The notes: generated from the sequence alone by a model not told the origin. DNA of 64,000 nucleotides from Galaxea fascicularis (GCA_948470475.1 OX419340.1:24094067-24158066), one strand, 5' to 3'; shown: positions 1 through 12,698, counted from the stretch's first letter. Numbers and translations: made by a program.

Positions 1-103
1 ACATTGTCGATACAGTTTTACATTAGAGGTAACCGGATTATCTAACATTAACTCTTCAAAATTTCAACCATTCAGCATTCAATGTTTCTCTTGAGTGGAA
101 GGA

Positions 104-560
104 CTATACCCATTCACCATAACGTTGCAGTTTCCTCCGCTCTCTTCCATGACGGCTTCTTGACTGTTCCTGAATGCTTTTGCTTGTACTTGTGTCGCAA
201 CCCTCTTCTGCCACGCTGCCCGAGGCGATATCCTGCAACGTCGTCGCAGTAACCTTGAGACTTTGCTCCACAGCGGGATTTGAACATGCCAGGTTTGGAG
301 ACTTCGTGGCAACGCTGCCAACCGCCTGGCCTTTCCCCAGTTGAGCCAACACGGGGCCATTTGCAACAACAGGCTCGCTCCTTTCAGCACCCACAGCTGG
401 GGTTTCGGCAGACACAATAGTCCCTTCTTCCGAAATTCAGCTTTTCAATGCAGGACCAAGATACGGCTTGAGACGATCAGCGTGGATCACTTTAAGTTTC
501 GCTCTGCGGTTTCTTTGGCTTCGATACGTAACGTAAGACAACAAACACCACTAGGTAAGG
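104..560 (-). pseudogene. gypsy integrase C-terminal tail
   Basis: After the integrase frame ends at 492, an overlapping frame carries a stretch with the motif VIHADRLKPYL, which is the usual end of gypsy integrases just after the chromo/SH3-like region. It stops near 443. A further open frame of about 100 codons (104-415) rich in Ala, Ser, Thr and Glu follows and is of unknown role, probably the variable polyprotein tail. One frameshift separates this from the integrase core. Confidence 0.6.
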
Positions 561-1226
561 TCCTTCCCAAGGGCTATCCAACTTAGGGTTCCTCCTCTTT
601 CTTCGTCGAACATTGTGTAACCAGACACTGTCCCCAACCTGAAATGGTCTGCTGGACACACGCTTGTCGTAGTTTCGTTTCTGGCGTTCTGCTGCTTTAC
701 CCAGATGTCGGCATCCTACTTCATGGGCACTTGCTAGTCGCTGCTGGAGAGCCACTGCGTACTCAGTGGTGAGTGGCGGCGCGTCTGGAGGTGACTCAGT
801 AATCACATCTAATGGCACTTCAATCTCTCGACCCAGCATCAACATGTTCGGGGTTTCACCCTTAGACTCGTGGACTGAACGTCTGTAAGCCATCATACAG
901 GGTTGAAGTTGAAGGTCCCAGTCCTCTTCGCTTGCCTTCAGGTTACTTCGGAGCATTTCTATCAAGGTGCGATTGAAGCGCTCCACCTGACCGTCTGATT
1001 GAGGATGCAGCGGCGATGTCCTAGTTTTCTCAATGTCCAAGAGCTTGCATACCTCGGCCACAACTTTGGACTCGAAGTTGGTCCCTTGGTCACTGTGCAG
1101 CTCTCGAGGGACTCCAAATCGACACACAAATTCGGACACCAACTTTTCAGCCACTGTTTCCGGTTCTTGATTTGGTATTGCATAACTCTCCGTCCACTTG
1201 GTAAAATAATCGGTTACGACAAGCAC
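492..1226 (-). pseudogene. retroviral-type integrase core (rve)
   Basis: A 244-codon open frame with the DDE integrase triad: Asp in TDYFTKW near residue 6, Asp in HSDQGTNFES near residue 66, and Glu in DGQVERFNR near residue 102. The C-terminal half has the usual gypsy features, including a run resembling GDSVWL followed by a basic stretch and WEGPY. In a live element this enzyme joins the cDNA to host DNA. It is separated from the zinc-finger half by a frame change around 1226-1262 and from the tail by another near 540. The catalytic residues survive although the polyprotein does not. Confidence 0.9.
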
Positions 1227-1261
1227 CTATCTGTTCCCACAAGGAGTCAAAGGCAGGGGCC

Positions 1262-1798
1262 CTAATATTTCCATCGCCAGACGTTCCATTGGTACACCAA
1301 CCATGTATTGCTGAAGCGGTGAACGGCGTTTCTTCCCCCATTTTTTCTTGCACCACACTCATGACAGATCCTGACCCATTTCTTTGCTTGTGAAGTTAAC
1401 CCTGACCAGTAATGGCGTGGTCTGATCGATGCAAGTGTCTTGTTCCCGCCGCGATGACTAGCAGTAGTGTGATCATGATGTGCTTTAAGAGCAGTCTCTC
1501 GCACGTTCCGTGGGAGTATGATCTGATACTTCACTACGTTACCACTTCCTTCCTCCCATCTCCTGCACAGTACCCGATCATGAATTTCCACTTGATCCCA
1601 CTGGGACCAGAGTGACTTCACAGTCCGGTCATAGGAAGACACGTCCGCCCATCTTGGTCTGACAGCCGTCGTTTCCTTCAACTGAAATATCGTCTTCAGA
1701 CTGGGATCTGCTACTTGCTGCTCCAGGAGGTAACTTCGAGTCCAGCTTGGCTTTAATTTGATAGTGTTGCACCAGGGGGTGGGTGAATTGTTTGGCAA
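1262..1798 (-). pseudogene. integrase N-terminal HHCC zinc-binding region
   Basis: This 178-codon frame has the pattern H-x3-4-H ... C-x2-C seen in gypsy integrases: HHDHTTASHRG and then CHECGARKNG about 35 residues later. The upstream ~90 residues correspond to the linker after RNase H. It lies directly upstream (on the minus strand) of the integrase core in another frame. Part of the Ty3/gypsy pol fragment. Confidence 0.8.
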
Positions 1799-1938
1799 TG
1801 TTCAGTAGTAGCTGGAGACGATTCTACTTCATTTTGCTCAACCTGAGGACTTCCTGTTTGCCCTTCCACCAACTCACCAGGCCTAGCCATTGAAACTTCA
1901 ATCTGAACGGCAACACTGATCCTTTTTTCAGCTTTCTT

Positions 1939-2480
1939 TCAATCTTTGCAACATTTGCAACCTTCACCACAAGATCTTCGTGACATGGCATCTGCATTAT
2001 GATGTCGCTGACCTTCCCGGTATAACTGTGCCTCTGGGTCTTTGGTTTTCAGAACTGAACGAAGTGGGGCGTGGTCGGCTCTGATGCGAACCTTGGGTCC
2101 CTGTAAGTAATGACGAAACTCCCTCACAAATTCCACAACTGCGAGCAATTCTTTTCGTGTGACGCTTTGTTTAAGGTTCGACTCGCAAAAGTAATAGGGA
2201 GTTCATCTCCATCCTTTACCTGGCTTAGAACGGCTCCAATACCGTGATTGCAGGCGTCTGTGTCCAGTATGAACTCGACGGTCTAGTCAGGGTAAGACAA
2301 GACAGGGGCGGTGGACAACAACTTCTTTAACGTGTCAAATGAGGACTGGCAGTCTGATGTCCAAGAAAACTCAACGTTTGCTTCGGTCAGCTTGTTAAGA
2401 GGTCTTGCCACACTTGCAAAGTTGGGCACAAATCGCCTGTAATAACTTGCAATCCCCAAAAAACTTTTCACTTCCATTGC
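1939..2480 (-). pseudogene. RT connection and RNase H remnants
   Basis: Two short frames match the region between the palm and the integrase of Ty3/gypsy. 2283-2477 carries FLGIASYYRRFVPNFA, the hallmark of the RT connection. 1939-2148 carries ADHAPLRSVL and then HHNADAMSRR, which resemble the C-terminal RNase H motifs. Sequence between them (2150-2280) is in other frames. No intact enzyme remains. Confidence 0.8.
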
Positions 2481-2585
2481 ATTCTCAGGTACTAGCCACT
2501 TACAGACTCGTTCAACTTTCGTTGGATCGGTTTCAATGCCCTTCTCTGATACAATATGACCCAGGTAGGTAACACTCGTCTGAAA

Positions 2586-3415
2586 CTACACACACTTGCT
2601 GGGCTTCAATTTAAGACCTACTGGAGCAAAGCGACTGAATATCTCCTCTAAGCGCTTCAGTTCTTCCCCAAACGGTCTCCCATGCACAATAACATCATCC
2701 AAGTAGATTAAACAAGTTTCAAACCTTAGTCCAACTAAGGTCAGTTCCATTAATCGCTCGAACGTACTTGGAGAGGAAGTCAGACCAAAAGGCATGACAG
2801 TCCACTTGTAAAGGCCAGAAGTTGGGCAGCCTCGCCACTACTTGCTGAGTCTATGGGAACCTGCTAATACCCAGAAGCTAAGTCTAACGTTGAGAACCAT
2901 TTTGCTCCAGAAAGGACAAAAAGGGAGTCATCAATGCGGGGAAGGGGATAGGCATCTTTAACCGTGACTGCATTGACCTGTCTGTAGTCCACGCAGAATC
3001 TCTGGGTGCCATCCTTCTTGGTTACGAGCACTACCGGAGAAGACCACGGACTATTAGATTTCTTTACAAGGCCTCTGTCCAATAGGTCCTCAACCTGTCT
3101 CTCGATTTCAGCATGCTTTGATGGTGATGTTCGTCGGGGTTGGTGTTTGATGGGTTTTGCAGTACCCGTATCTATGTGGTGTGTCACCAAGTTAGTCCTC
3201 CCAAGATCTTTCTCTGCCAATGAGTAAACACATTCGTATCGGTGAAGTAGAACTGCAACTTCCCTGCGTTGGGGTTCAGCCAGCTCACTAGTGCTACGGT
3301 GCCAGAGGTCTCTGGGTGGATCTGGTAATGTGTCTCCATTGAACTCGTCACTCTTTTGGAAGCACTCTTCTTCACAAGGGACGCACTGTGAGTCAGAGTT
3401 CCAACTCTGCCACAC
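2586..3415 (-). pseudogene. Ty3/gypsy reverse transcriptase
   Basis: The 2864-3415 frame holds the RT fingers: [29 protein letters not shown] and [10 protein letters not shown]. The 2586-2795 frame holds MPFGLTSSPSTFERLM and the active-site motif YLDDVIV. A frame change lies at about 2800-2864. Together they cover the palm and fingers of a Ty3/gypsy RT. Broken, but diagnostic for family assignment. Confidence 0.9.
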
Positions 3416-3770
3416 TGGCCACAGGCTTAGCCACAGCTATAACCGTTTGAGCACCAATATTTTGTGTCTTATCTGTAGTGTTGAACATCCTCACGGGCAC
3501 AGGGCCACACTCCCTTACAGAGACCAGAGTTCGTCCGACGTACAAACCTTTCTCTTTCAAACGAGCCCCACAAGGTTCCAAGAGGCGTAATCCTTGATTG
3601 GCACTTGGGGACGTGTCTGCTGTTTGGTGGAGGATAAGGTGCACTGGTATATTGTCTCACAATGCAGTTCAATTGCCACCACGCTATACTTTTGCAGCAC
3701 CTCAAGACGTCGAGGCGAAAGCGATTGATTTTGCTTAAAATTGCACTTCGAAAGACAAGGCGCACTAGAC
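3393..3770 (-). pseudogene. gypsy protease-RT linker remnant
   Basis: Overlapping frames at 3393-3644 and 3469-3765 contain the kind of sequence that lies between protease and RT in many metazoan gypsy elements (for example GLYVGRTLVSV followed by PVPVRMFNTTDKTQNIGAQT). No protease DTG motif is visible, so the element is cut off here on its 5' side. The break coincides with the end of the Myb-like gene next door. Confidence 0.55.
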
Positions 3771-3778
3771 GTGCGTGG

Positions 3779-4235
3779 TCATGGCCGAGAAACCAATTCG
3801 ATCAGGATCCTTTCTTCCGTGTCGCTCCACCGATTTTTTCTCCTTTCCGCTCCACTATCTTGATTTGTTGTTGGAGGTGGATCCGAAAACTGGGAAGTCT
3901 GAGCCGCATGGGCAGGGGAAGGAGCAAACGGGGGTGCCATCATCTGCAACGGAGACCTCATAGCTGAGCCATAGTACGGATGAGGGATCTGTGGCAGAAA
4001 TTGTTGATTGTACTGGTGTTGTAACAGGTGTTGTAGCGCGTAGCCGAATGGCGAATACGTGGAATATACATCTTCCCTGGCGAAATATGCGATGTAGAAT
4101 AAATACAGAGAATCAACTGAAATTGCCACAAGAAAGAAATTATAATAATAAGAACAAATTAGCAATGCAATGATGTTAACTTTACCTCTCAAATTGTTCG
4201 TCGTCGTGAGGAATAATGTCTTTGTTTTTCGCCAT
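3779..4235 (-). pseudogene. Myb/SANT-like gene, two exons, 3' end truncated
   Basis: Minus strand. Exon 1 runs from the ATG at 4235 (MAKNKDIIPHDDEQFE) to a GT donor after 4186. A 109-bp intron (4185-4077) ends in CAG, and exon 2 runs from 4076 to a TGA at 3779. Exon 2 is rich in Gln, Pro, Tyr and His and then has RKNRWSDTEERILIEL, the first helix of a Myb/SANT-like DNA-binding domain. The protein stops 5 residues later, exactly where the gypsy fragment begins. The remaining helices are therefore missing, and I infer truncation by the retroelement junction. Gene-level function is unknown. Such domains occur in transcription factors and in transposon accessory proteins. Confidence 0.6.
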
Positions 4236-4389
4236 GACTCGTGGGTAGATAAAAAACAAACGCGAAAATGAATTGCGAAAACGTGATCGAATGAGACTGA
4301 CGCAATCTAGAAACCACGAAATGTGAAATACTATGCGACCGCAAGCGGATATATTTGTCATCTCGACCTCGGTTACCGAACCATGCCTG

Positions 4390-5640
4390 ATCATGCTGTG
4401 TTTACACTTGAGCGTTTTACTGAGGTATTGGAGTTAACTTACCAAGGTAAATATTTTGCGTGTGTAAACGCCAACTGATACCATGGTAAACGCCGCCCGA
4501 TTCGTTTTGCCGTTTACATACAAGTGGAGGAAAACGAAATAAAACCTCCCCGGTTTGGTCATGTCTCCGGAGATTTTGAATCCGCAATCTAAAGTGGAAA
4601 CTTTGAATCCGAAAACTTTTGAATTCGGAGGGGTTAGTCGTGTAAACGATTTGAAAGGGCGAATCCGGATATTTTTTCGCCTGCTTTGTAACCATTCAAT
4701 CATGTGTAAACGACTAGGAACCCGGATACCCGTTCAGTGTAAACTCCCACGAATCCGATAACCCAAAAATTGATGAATCCGTAAACATTAATGAGTCCGA
4801 AAAAATATCCTCTAGTTTGATCCTAGTCCAAGTCGCCTGAAATTTTATTTTTGTTTTCTACAAATTGCATGTTACAGACGAGACAGAAGAAACCACTGTA
4901 ACTTCACCATCTGTCGCCATCGCGTGAAGCCGTCAATGTTGTTGAACAGATGGAAAAACTTACTCTGGTAAGCTTCGACAACATTTCTTTACTTGCAGTA
5001 AACATACCAATGGCATATACGGTTCAGCGATTTTGAAACAGGGATGCAAACACGTACTCAATTTATACTCTAGCTATTAACTATCAATTTCTGTCGACCT
5101 TTACTGTCATTCTACTTGCGCATGAAATTATTTTGGTAAAGAAAAGCCTCGAAACATACTTCTTTTGTGTTTGTAATAAGCCTTGTGCAGATGTAACGTA
5201 ACCCTTTGGTCTCACGGGGGAAAGGAGGTCTGTACTCCTTCGGTCTGGATCCACCATCATAGACGAAATACAGTTTGGTGACCACGTTTTTTCTTTACTC
5301 ACACTTAATTTTTAGCATTTTTTGGACGGCGGAAGCAGAAAGACTACAGGCACATGTCTTATTTAGCATATGTTTATACGAGGAGACTGGTTACAAGACC
5401 TTGATGCAAAACAATATAATAAAGTCCTTTTCTATAATCGTATTATCTACATTTTAAACTTTAAATTAGTTTGTTGTTACTTTTTAATCCAAGAATATCT
5501 GAAGAAATTTGGAGTTTATAATTGCGTTTCTTATTTTGATTCAGAAAGAAGTGGAAGAAGAGACGGAAGAGGAAGTCTTTACGAACCGTCTTTCTCCATG
5601 AATTGGCAAATTAGTTGACAAGTGTGGTTATAAAAACATG
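4390..5640. other. gene-free stretch with recurrent GTGTAAACG words
   Basis: No supported gene. Between about 4400 and 4760 the words 'gtgtaaac' and 'gtttac' recur in both orientations, suggesting a decayed inverted-repeat element. The rest, including the open frames at 5370-5618, shows no recognisable product. Confidence 0.3.
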
Positions 5641-6454
5641 AATTGAATGTCTAATGTCTAATGCAATCCTGGCCTTCGAAAAGATCCGCGCCTTGTCGGT
5701 AAATCTAACGGATCACTAACGTACCTGGGTGATACGCTGTAGCCGAACAAGGGAGTGTTTCTTTGTAGGCTGTCTGTATGAAGTAGCCATTTACTTCTTA
5801 AATTTCTCAACTTGCAAATAAATTAAGATTAGGGATTTGTTTACTTTCATTTTTCTAGTAAAATCTAGTGGTAAACCTTTTAGAAATGGGCGTGAAAATT
5901 CTGGTCAGACTAGACGACAGGCTTGTGCTAAATTTGTCATTACGTGCCATCTACGCTCTGTAATATGTTGTCATATAATTCTTTGATGGCTTTGGAGCCG
6001 ACTGTATATGATGGGGATAGATCACTGCTTATACGGCTAGCTTCTTAAGTAAGAGTACTAAATAGCTGACTAGCAGGACTGATTCTTTCAAAAGCCACTG
6101 CTTTAAATGTATAATATCAGTACAATTAACGCTATAGGGGACATGTATTTCACAACAGTGACACTGTAACCAGTTAACGCTAAGTTTTTGATGTCAGGTA
6201 TACTGACCCACACTTGAGTCTGCTATATCAGCTGGTGCAATGATTACTCTAGTGGTTTCTTGAGTTTGAAATACGCAGAAATGGTTTTATTACCAAACGT
6301 CCCCTTTTCATGGAGCGTTGGCTAATACAAAAATTTTACTGAAAGTTGTGGTGTTCAAGTTTTGACCCTTATACAGCTTCTTTCAAATAAACAAATATTC
6401 TAACACTGCACCTGCACATTTGCAGCTATGGGCTATGCCCTTTCCAGATTATAC

Positions 6455-6610
6455 AATAGGCCTTATTCGTATCCTCGGTATTGAACTGGATCTAACATGA
6501 AGTGGAGGCTCTTGCGGGGGAAGCTTTTCATATGTAAATGAATTCCCCCGCAAGAGCCTCGACTTCATGCTAGATCCAGTCCAATACCGAGAATACGAAT
6601 ATGGCCTATT
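6455..6610. repeat. hairpin (foldback) MITE, arms about 65 bp
   Basis: The segment starts AATAGGCC and ends GGCCTATT, and the two halves are near-perfect reverse complements. The sequence around GAGGCTCTTGCGGGGGAA on the left pairs with its complement on the right around a ~20-nt loop at 6520-6545. Nothing coding. A foldback element of unknown superfamily. Confidence 0.8.
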
Positions 6611-8224
6611 AGAATTAGAACTAGGTAGAGCTCTCGCTCTTTTTGCCCTAAAATGAGCTTTATCACCTACAACAGTAATTTACTAAAGACAATGATATAC
6701 TTAATAAGGATCGGGGTTAGATGATTGTTTGCTCCTGTGTCGTATATTTAAAACTCAACCTAAGTTTACGAAGCCACGCGTTTCACAGTCCAATGTTCAG
6801 CTTTGTTGTCGATTGCCTCGTTTTGAATTAATTAGCGTTATTCCTCCACACGATAACATACCCGAACCAGCGACATACCGCTTGCATTTGCTTCGCTGTT
6901 CGGTTTAAGATTAATATTTAAGCAAAGATCTCTTATGTGAAGTTATTACAGTCTCCTCTTCAATGAAATGGCAACAGAGAAACCTCAAATAAAAACCCCC
7001 TGAAATATGCTTTGTAAACAATTCATGATCAGCAGGCGTTGCACTTTGCTGCCCAGTTATATTACTTTTATTTGAACGATGCAACAATTTCAAGACTGCA
7101 GCCCTCTTGTTTGATACAGCAACATGAAGCTAAACTGATATAATGTTAAATAAGTTGAAGATTGGACTTAAAATGCCAAAAAATTGAGTTTGTCTGTGTA
7201 TGTGTACATTTCAGGCTAATTAAAGGCACCGTCGAATCGGCGCATTTTATCCAGCTTTCAAATTTAATTAAGTCGCGCTGAATCATTTCCCCCAAAATCC
7301 CTTTGGAGATCGAAAAGAACAACACTACGCCTTCCAGAAGCCAGATTTTCAGTCAATTGTTTTATGTAGCAGATCGTTAAATAACGGGTTACTTTTGACC
7401 TATTTTACTGTAGGTAAAAGTAGGTCGAATAAATTAAATTACATTTTGTAAAAAGATGGACAAGAATTGTTCAAATTGCTGTCAACATATGTTTTGATGT
7501 TGTTTTTCAAGATCTGGTAGTTTTTAGCGGTGTGGGTTGTTGAATTTTGTTAAACGAAGCTTGGAGATTCGTGTAAAATTTTGAGCTCCATAAGTGGCAT
7601 TTTGACGGATTCAGTTGTTATCGATTTTCTCGAAAATAAATCGATATTCAGCCAAATAAGGTACACAGTAATTTGTTTCACTTTAAAGCTACCTAATTTG
7701 AGAATATGAGCCGAATTGATTTTTGGCTGTCGCCACCGTATTTTGAAAATGTTCGATTTTTGGCCACATTTGCTCTTAAGCCCATTTTCCATAGTGCTGA
7801 TTTTAAAGCCAAAAAATGAAAAGTTGATAGACGTTAAATCCAATTTTCTATTTTTGTATTTTAACCCGAAAAATAGAAAAATGAAAGAGCAAAGATATTA
7901 AATTTTCTAGTTTTCAATTTTTCTCAAAAATAGAAAAATGAAAAAATTAAAGACTAATCAACGTCGCCTCGTTACTTTAAGTTCCTCTTTTTTGCCGAAA
8001 AATAGTAAACTGAAAAAACTGCCTAAAAAGTTGTTTTTGTTAATAAATTCGTTTTTTTAATTCTTACGTAAAGCAAAAAAGGAGAAAAATGAAAAATTAG
8101 TCTAAATCTTCCTTCTTTGATCCATTTTACATTATTTCGCTGTTTCAAAAATAAACTTGAAACACTATACATACACAAAATTTGTTTTTTCTATTATAGT
8201 GAAAATACACGGACCAAGTCGTCT
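6611..8224. other. gene-free AT-rich stretch
   Basis: No supported gene or RNA. From about 7700 to 8110 the sequence repeats words such as 'gaaaaatagaaaaatg' in slightly varied form, a low-complexity zone beside the Polinton. Confidence 0.3.
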
Positions 8225-8259
8225 GAGACGTTAAAATCGTTTCCAGACCACAGTAGTTA

Positions 8260-8432
8260 TATAGATAGGCGTACTAGCACATTTTTCAAATATAAGTTTC
8301 AACGCCTATCAGCATAAAATTAGTAGTAATGGGCGTACCAGCACAGAATTTTTTAAATCTAATTTGTTTTATGTTTTATCAGCACATTCCTGATTTGGGT
8401 TCCACCATATGGTTCTCACTACTTGAAATTTC
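8260..8432. repeat. Polinton left terminal inverted repeat
   Basis: From TATAGATAGGCGTACTAGCA through CTACTTGAAATT, the sequence matches the reverse complement of 17053-17220 with only scattered differences and small indels. The words GCGTACTAGCAC and GGCGTACCAGCAC recur inside. Similarity continues outward through CAGTAGTT (8251-8258), so the exact end is uncertain. Confidence 0.85.
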
Positions 8433-8499
8433 AAATTTTGATTAGATATTTATATTTTATAATGTCCATAAGCATAACTGGTTATACCATTATTATGAA

Positions 8500-11400
8500 T
8501 ATAACGTTTGTCATCATTATATAGTTTTCATTTTATGTACGATCTGTTTGTTATTAAATAATACGTCTTTATAAATTTCATGTTTGATGTCTTTTTTGAT
8601 TGCTATCTTTTTAACTCCCTTTGCTGTTTTTTTCATTTTTTAAATCATCCTTCATGTATGACCACATTTTAGATCTCAGCCCTAGAAATTCTGTAATTGG
8701 TATTCCAGCAGCTTCATCTTTCATTTTACCAATCACTTTCTTATTTTCAGAGAAATTATATTATATATTGTCAACAGCATAATCACTGTTAATTTCATAA
8801 CATTAACTATCAGTAACTGTGAATAAAAACTTAGCTCTGTTTTTATATTTATTTTTAATGTAATTGTAATGAAAATAATAGAATAATGTTTTACTCAGAT
8901 CAAGAATGCACATACCTACATAAGCTGGTCTGTTGAGGATTAATGCTTCTTTAATTTTATGCACAGCTACTAAATTTTCATTAAATATTTTACTTGAGAT
9001 GAATGTTAGTTTACTTGTTAATTTTATCAATTTCTTTTTATCAGTTACTAGTCTCACATCAACTCTTTTCCCTATGTTTTCCATAGTTTTACCAAATACA
9101 CTGTTATTGATTAACTTGAAGAACTCCCCTTTTCAAAACTATTTTTAGCATTTGTTCTTTTTTGTGTATTGTAATCAATATATTGTTTTAACCATGGATT
9201 CTGATCGAATTGTAATACTCTATGTACTTTTTTGAGTTTAAGTCCAAGATCTAGATAATTGTAAATTTCTAAAATGTAGCACATATTTTGTTTTACCAGA
9301 TAATGTTGGTATCAATTTGTGTACTTATCCTGTGCTTATATTATATTTGTTCTGTATTTGTTTACAATAATCAGATAACATATCTTGTGTTACTTTTATC
9401 TTTTCTGTAGCACATTGATAATCATTACGGATATTATGTAATTCTTTTGGATATTCAAGATCAACCTCTAATATTAATCCTTTTTACTTTCTTCTGCATA
9501 AGATCCTAAATTAATTTTTTTCTATCTTCTTTTGACCCAACCATTCAAAATTTCCAGTTGGTAGGTATTGACTCATAGCCCAACCATACAGATTATTAGC
9601 ATCGAAATACATTACATACTTTGAAGGCGCCTTTTAATTATATTCTGTCATGTATTTGTTGTTTGCTGATCCATATCTGTTGGACTTAGTTAGACTTTCT
9701 CTATGAACTGAAACATATCTATACCAGTAATCAATTAAATTCAACTTAATCCTTGACTTGTAGAGTAATGGCAAGGATTTAATTGATATATAATGTTGCA
9801 TGCACATTTTTCTGAAGTTTTCAAATACATCTGCAAGTAATAATACATCAGTTTTTAAATATATATCATGGTAATCACCCATTGTCTTGCATTCAAATTC
9901 TTTCCAATCATTTGGGGCATGTTTACAACCTTCATCTGATATATTTTCATATGATATACTATAGAATTCTGTTTGTGTTGGTAATTGTGTATCATCAAAT
10001 CGTTCCCATTTATCCATATAATCATATGGATATACACATTTTTGCTTCATTAATTTCATTTTTTCATCTTTAAAGACCTCACTTGTATATTTAAATTGAT
10101 CATCTAATAAGATGCTAGAAAGTTTGTCTAGTGATTGACTCATGAATTGAAAACTATCAATAAATACAAGATGTTTTCCAAGCATGAAAGCCATATATTT
10201 TTCCATGTTATTTGGTATGCAATTTATATTCATTTCATTTTTTTTCTGCTATTTTACCAATCTCTTGCATTATGAAATGACTATCATAACCTCTCAGATT
10301 ATGGAATATCACTGGAATTTTAATGTTTTTAGGATTTATTCTCAATTCAAGATTACATTTTTGATGAGTACTGCCTCTTTATTTTCCTGTGATATGGCAA
10401 TGATCTCCAAGTATCTTTTTCAGTAAAAATTTTGTCACATATATGGCATTTATTAGCTCATCTTGTGTCATTATCAAAGGTTTATTAAAATACTTTTTCA
10501 TTATTTTTTTACAGCTCTTAACTTCCTCGATCATTTTTTCTATGAATTTATAAACAGAATATTGTCCACGATATATTTGTACTTCTTTTGAGTACTAATC
10601 ATCATAACAGCATACCAGTTTATACCCATAAGAGCATGAGGTATGTCTTTGATATGCTTAAGCTTAGGATTCATCATTATTCATTGTACAACCTGGTACT
10701 TTTTCTATTATACTTTCAAAATCTGCATTTATCACAAATGGAACTTTCAATTGGTTGTGATAATTATTGAATTCAACTTTAGATCCCTTAAAACTTGCCT
10801 GTTCACCATTGATTGTTATATAGTTTTCTTTGTGTTTATTCAATATTTCCTCACAACTGAAGCATTGCAGACAATGCATACAGAAATGTTTTTTGTGGTG
10901 GGATTTTGTTTGATGATAGATGAATTTATTGAAGTCTCTGATTAACACATAATGTTTATTTTCATTTTCTGTTATTAGTAAGAGATTCATAACATCTTCA
11001 AACTTTTCTTTTGATAGATATATATAGGGAATGTTTTCATATCCGAATACATTAACGTTTATATTATCTTGTGTTTCACTTTTATTATATTGTTTGGTAT
11101 TGACAGGGAATTCAATTCCTTCATAATTTCATTTTTCCATGAATTTTTTATCAGTTTTTTTTATTCTTTGAGGGTTTGTTTCTTGTGGATTCAAATATCT
11201 GATATGACACCATCTAAAACATTCATTGACCTCATTTTTAATGTTAATTAGTCTTTTTTCTTATTTTGTAATTCAACTGGTAATTTAATATAGGATTTAC
11301 CATTCATTGGTTTATAATTTACTATATTAATATAATGATTATCAACTGATTTTATTACCCAACCAGATCCTTCAGATATCCAGACAGCTATCAGATTCAA

Positions 11401-11505
11401 TATTTGTTCTTTTGACATTTCTAATATTTCTGTAATTCCATTATTATTATGATTTGTGGTTTGCTATTGAAAAAGTAAGTCTATCAATTTCTATAGCGCA
11501 TTACC

Positions 11506-11537
<32 letters not shown>

Positions 11538-12695
11538 GTTCTTAGTACGCATTTAAAAATCTCAATGCGCTTACTATAAATAATAACAATAATAACAATA
11601 GCAAATTAACAATAACAACAATAAAAATTAAAACACTTAAACTACAAAGGTATCATTGGTCATCAAGGAAGTGGCGACGAAAAAGGTAAGTCTTAACTGC
11701 CGTTTTAAAAGTTGACAGGGACGAGGCTGACTTAATATGTTCAGGTATAGAGTTCCACAGTTTAGGAGCAGTTTAGGAGCAATGATCTAATGCACTTTAC
11801 AACACTTTGTGGAGGACTTTGCCAGACTGCTTATAAAGGCGCAAACTGCAGCCACGCAGTTCACAATCTTATTAGAGAGAGTAGTATGATACCCAGGTTC
11901 CCCCAGAACAGACTAAGTGAATAAACCATCACACCGGGGACTACGTCCCCTACTCTTTGAGATCAGTGTGTGGGTTCTTTAACGTCCCACACCAGTAGTG
12001 TGAGACGGGACCTCTGGTTTATCGTCCTTATCCGAGAAGACTAGAAAGTCTAACCACTTTCTCCTCAGTTATTTAAGGACCCTGAGTGTTGGTCCGGTCG
12101 AGGTTTGAACCCCCGACCTCCCGCATAGCAGTTCGGTGCCCTACTAACTGAGCTAACCGGACGGCGGTTATGCTGTTTTGGTCATTATTTAATCACCATT
12201 AACCTTTTCAAATGTGGCTTTTAATGTTTCAACCATTTTAATTCCTTGCATTTCCTGTAATATTCTTATGAGATGATATTCAATGGCTTTTCTTGTGTTT
12301 TCTAGCTGTAATAATGGATCTTTTTCATCTTTTATACCTATATTATATGATTTTGTATATCCTTTCAGTGCTCGATCCATTAACTGAAATACAGGTCTTG
12401 GTGTTGGTACAGGTCTTTCAACTAGTTCTTTAGTTCTTGGTGCTGGCACAGGTATCCTAAGATTTTCAAAGTGTTGTATCATCTTCTTAATAAGTCTTTT
12501 AGGTCAAGGAGGTCTTCTTGGAACACTAGAGTCTTCAATTATAGGCTTATTAATTTTTTCATAGTGATCTACAAGCTGTATGACATTTGGCATAGGAACA
12601 GGATGAAGTATTTGTTTTTTCAGTTGTATAAGACTTTGGATATCCTCAATAGATAATCCATCAAGGAGCTCATTTATTAATTCTTGTTTGTTCAT
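8500..12695 (-). pseudogene. polB: Polinton protein-primed DNA polymerase B, broken
   Basis: Reads right to left from the ATG at 12695. In order: an N-terminal region with PVPAPRTKE and PVPTPRP (12189-12482); a SINE insertion; a family-typical stretch around 11000-11440; the 3'-5' exonuclease motif DFE in 10664-10990; a spacer with GDYHDIYLKTDVLLLADVF in 9634-10233; palm motif A as [10 protein letters not shown] near 9600; and a segment ending at the motif C position (8803-9084). The enzyme would replicate the element by protein priming. It is dead: many frameshifts and stops, the first motif C Asp replaced by Val (8815-8817), and a stop two codons later. Weak homology continues to about 8500. 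Identity is from family recognition. Confidence 0.9.
11478..12172 (-). mobile_element. tRNA-derived SINE inside the polymerase gene (copy 1)
   Basis: On the minus strand a tRNA-like head (12167-12091) has an A-box-like TTAGCTCAGTTAGTAGG and a B-box-like GGTTTGAACC/GGTTCAAACC pair. A body of about 330 bp follows that matches 61560-61845 closely. The 3' side carries a long ATT-type microsatellite (11506-11535 in plus orientation as AATAAT). It separates two parts of the Polinton polymerase frame, so it landed after the Polinton. Extra sequence at 11560-11760 may belong to a longer tail. Confidence 0.8.
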
Positions 12696-12698
12696 TAT

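Larger units (their letters stand above)
104..3775 (-). mobile_element. Ty3/gypsy-type LTR retrotransposon fragment, pol only
   Basis: On the minus strand the order is linker, reverse transcriptase, RNase H, HHCC zinc finger, integrase core and integrase tail, which is the Ty3/gypsy order. No gag and no LTR pair are visible. The right side ends abruptly at about 3775 against a truncated Myb-like gene, and the left side runs toward the window edge, so a 3' LTR may lie outside. Several stops and frame changes break pol into at least six pieces, so the copy is dead. Identity rests on motifs listed in the component entries. Confidence 0.9.

Noticed and set aside
1..100. LTR of the gypsy element at the window edge
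   Set aside because: No matching second LTR or recognisable TG...CA border can be seen in the window.
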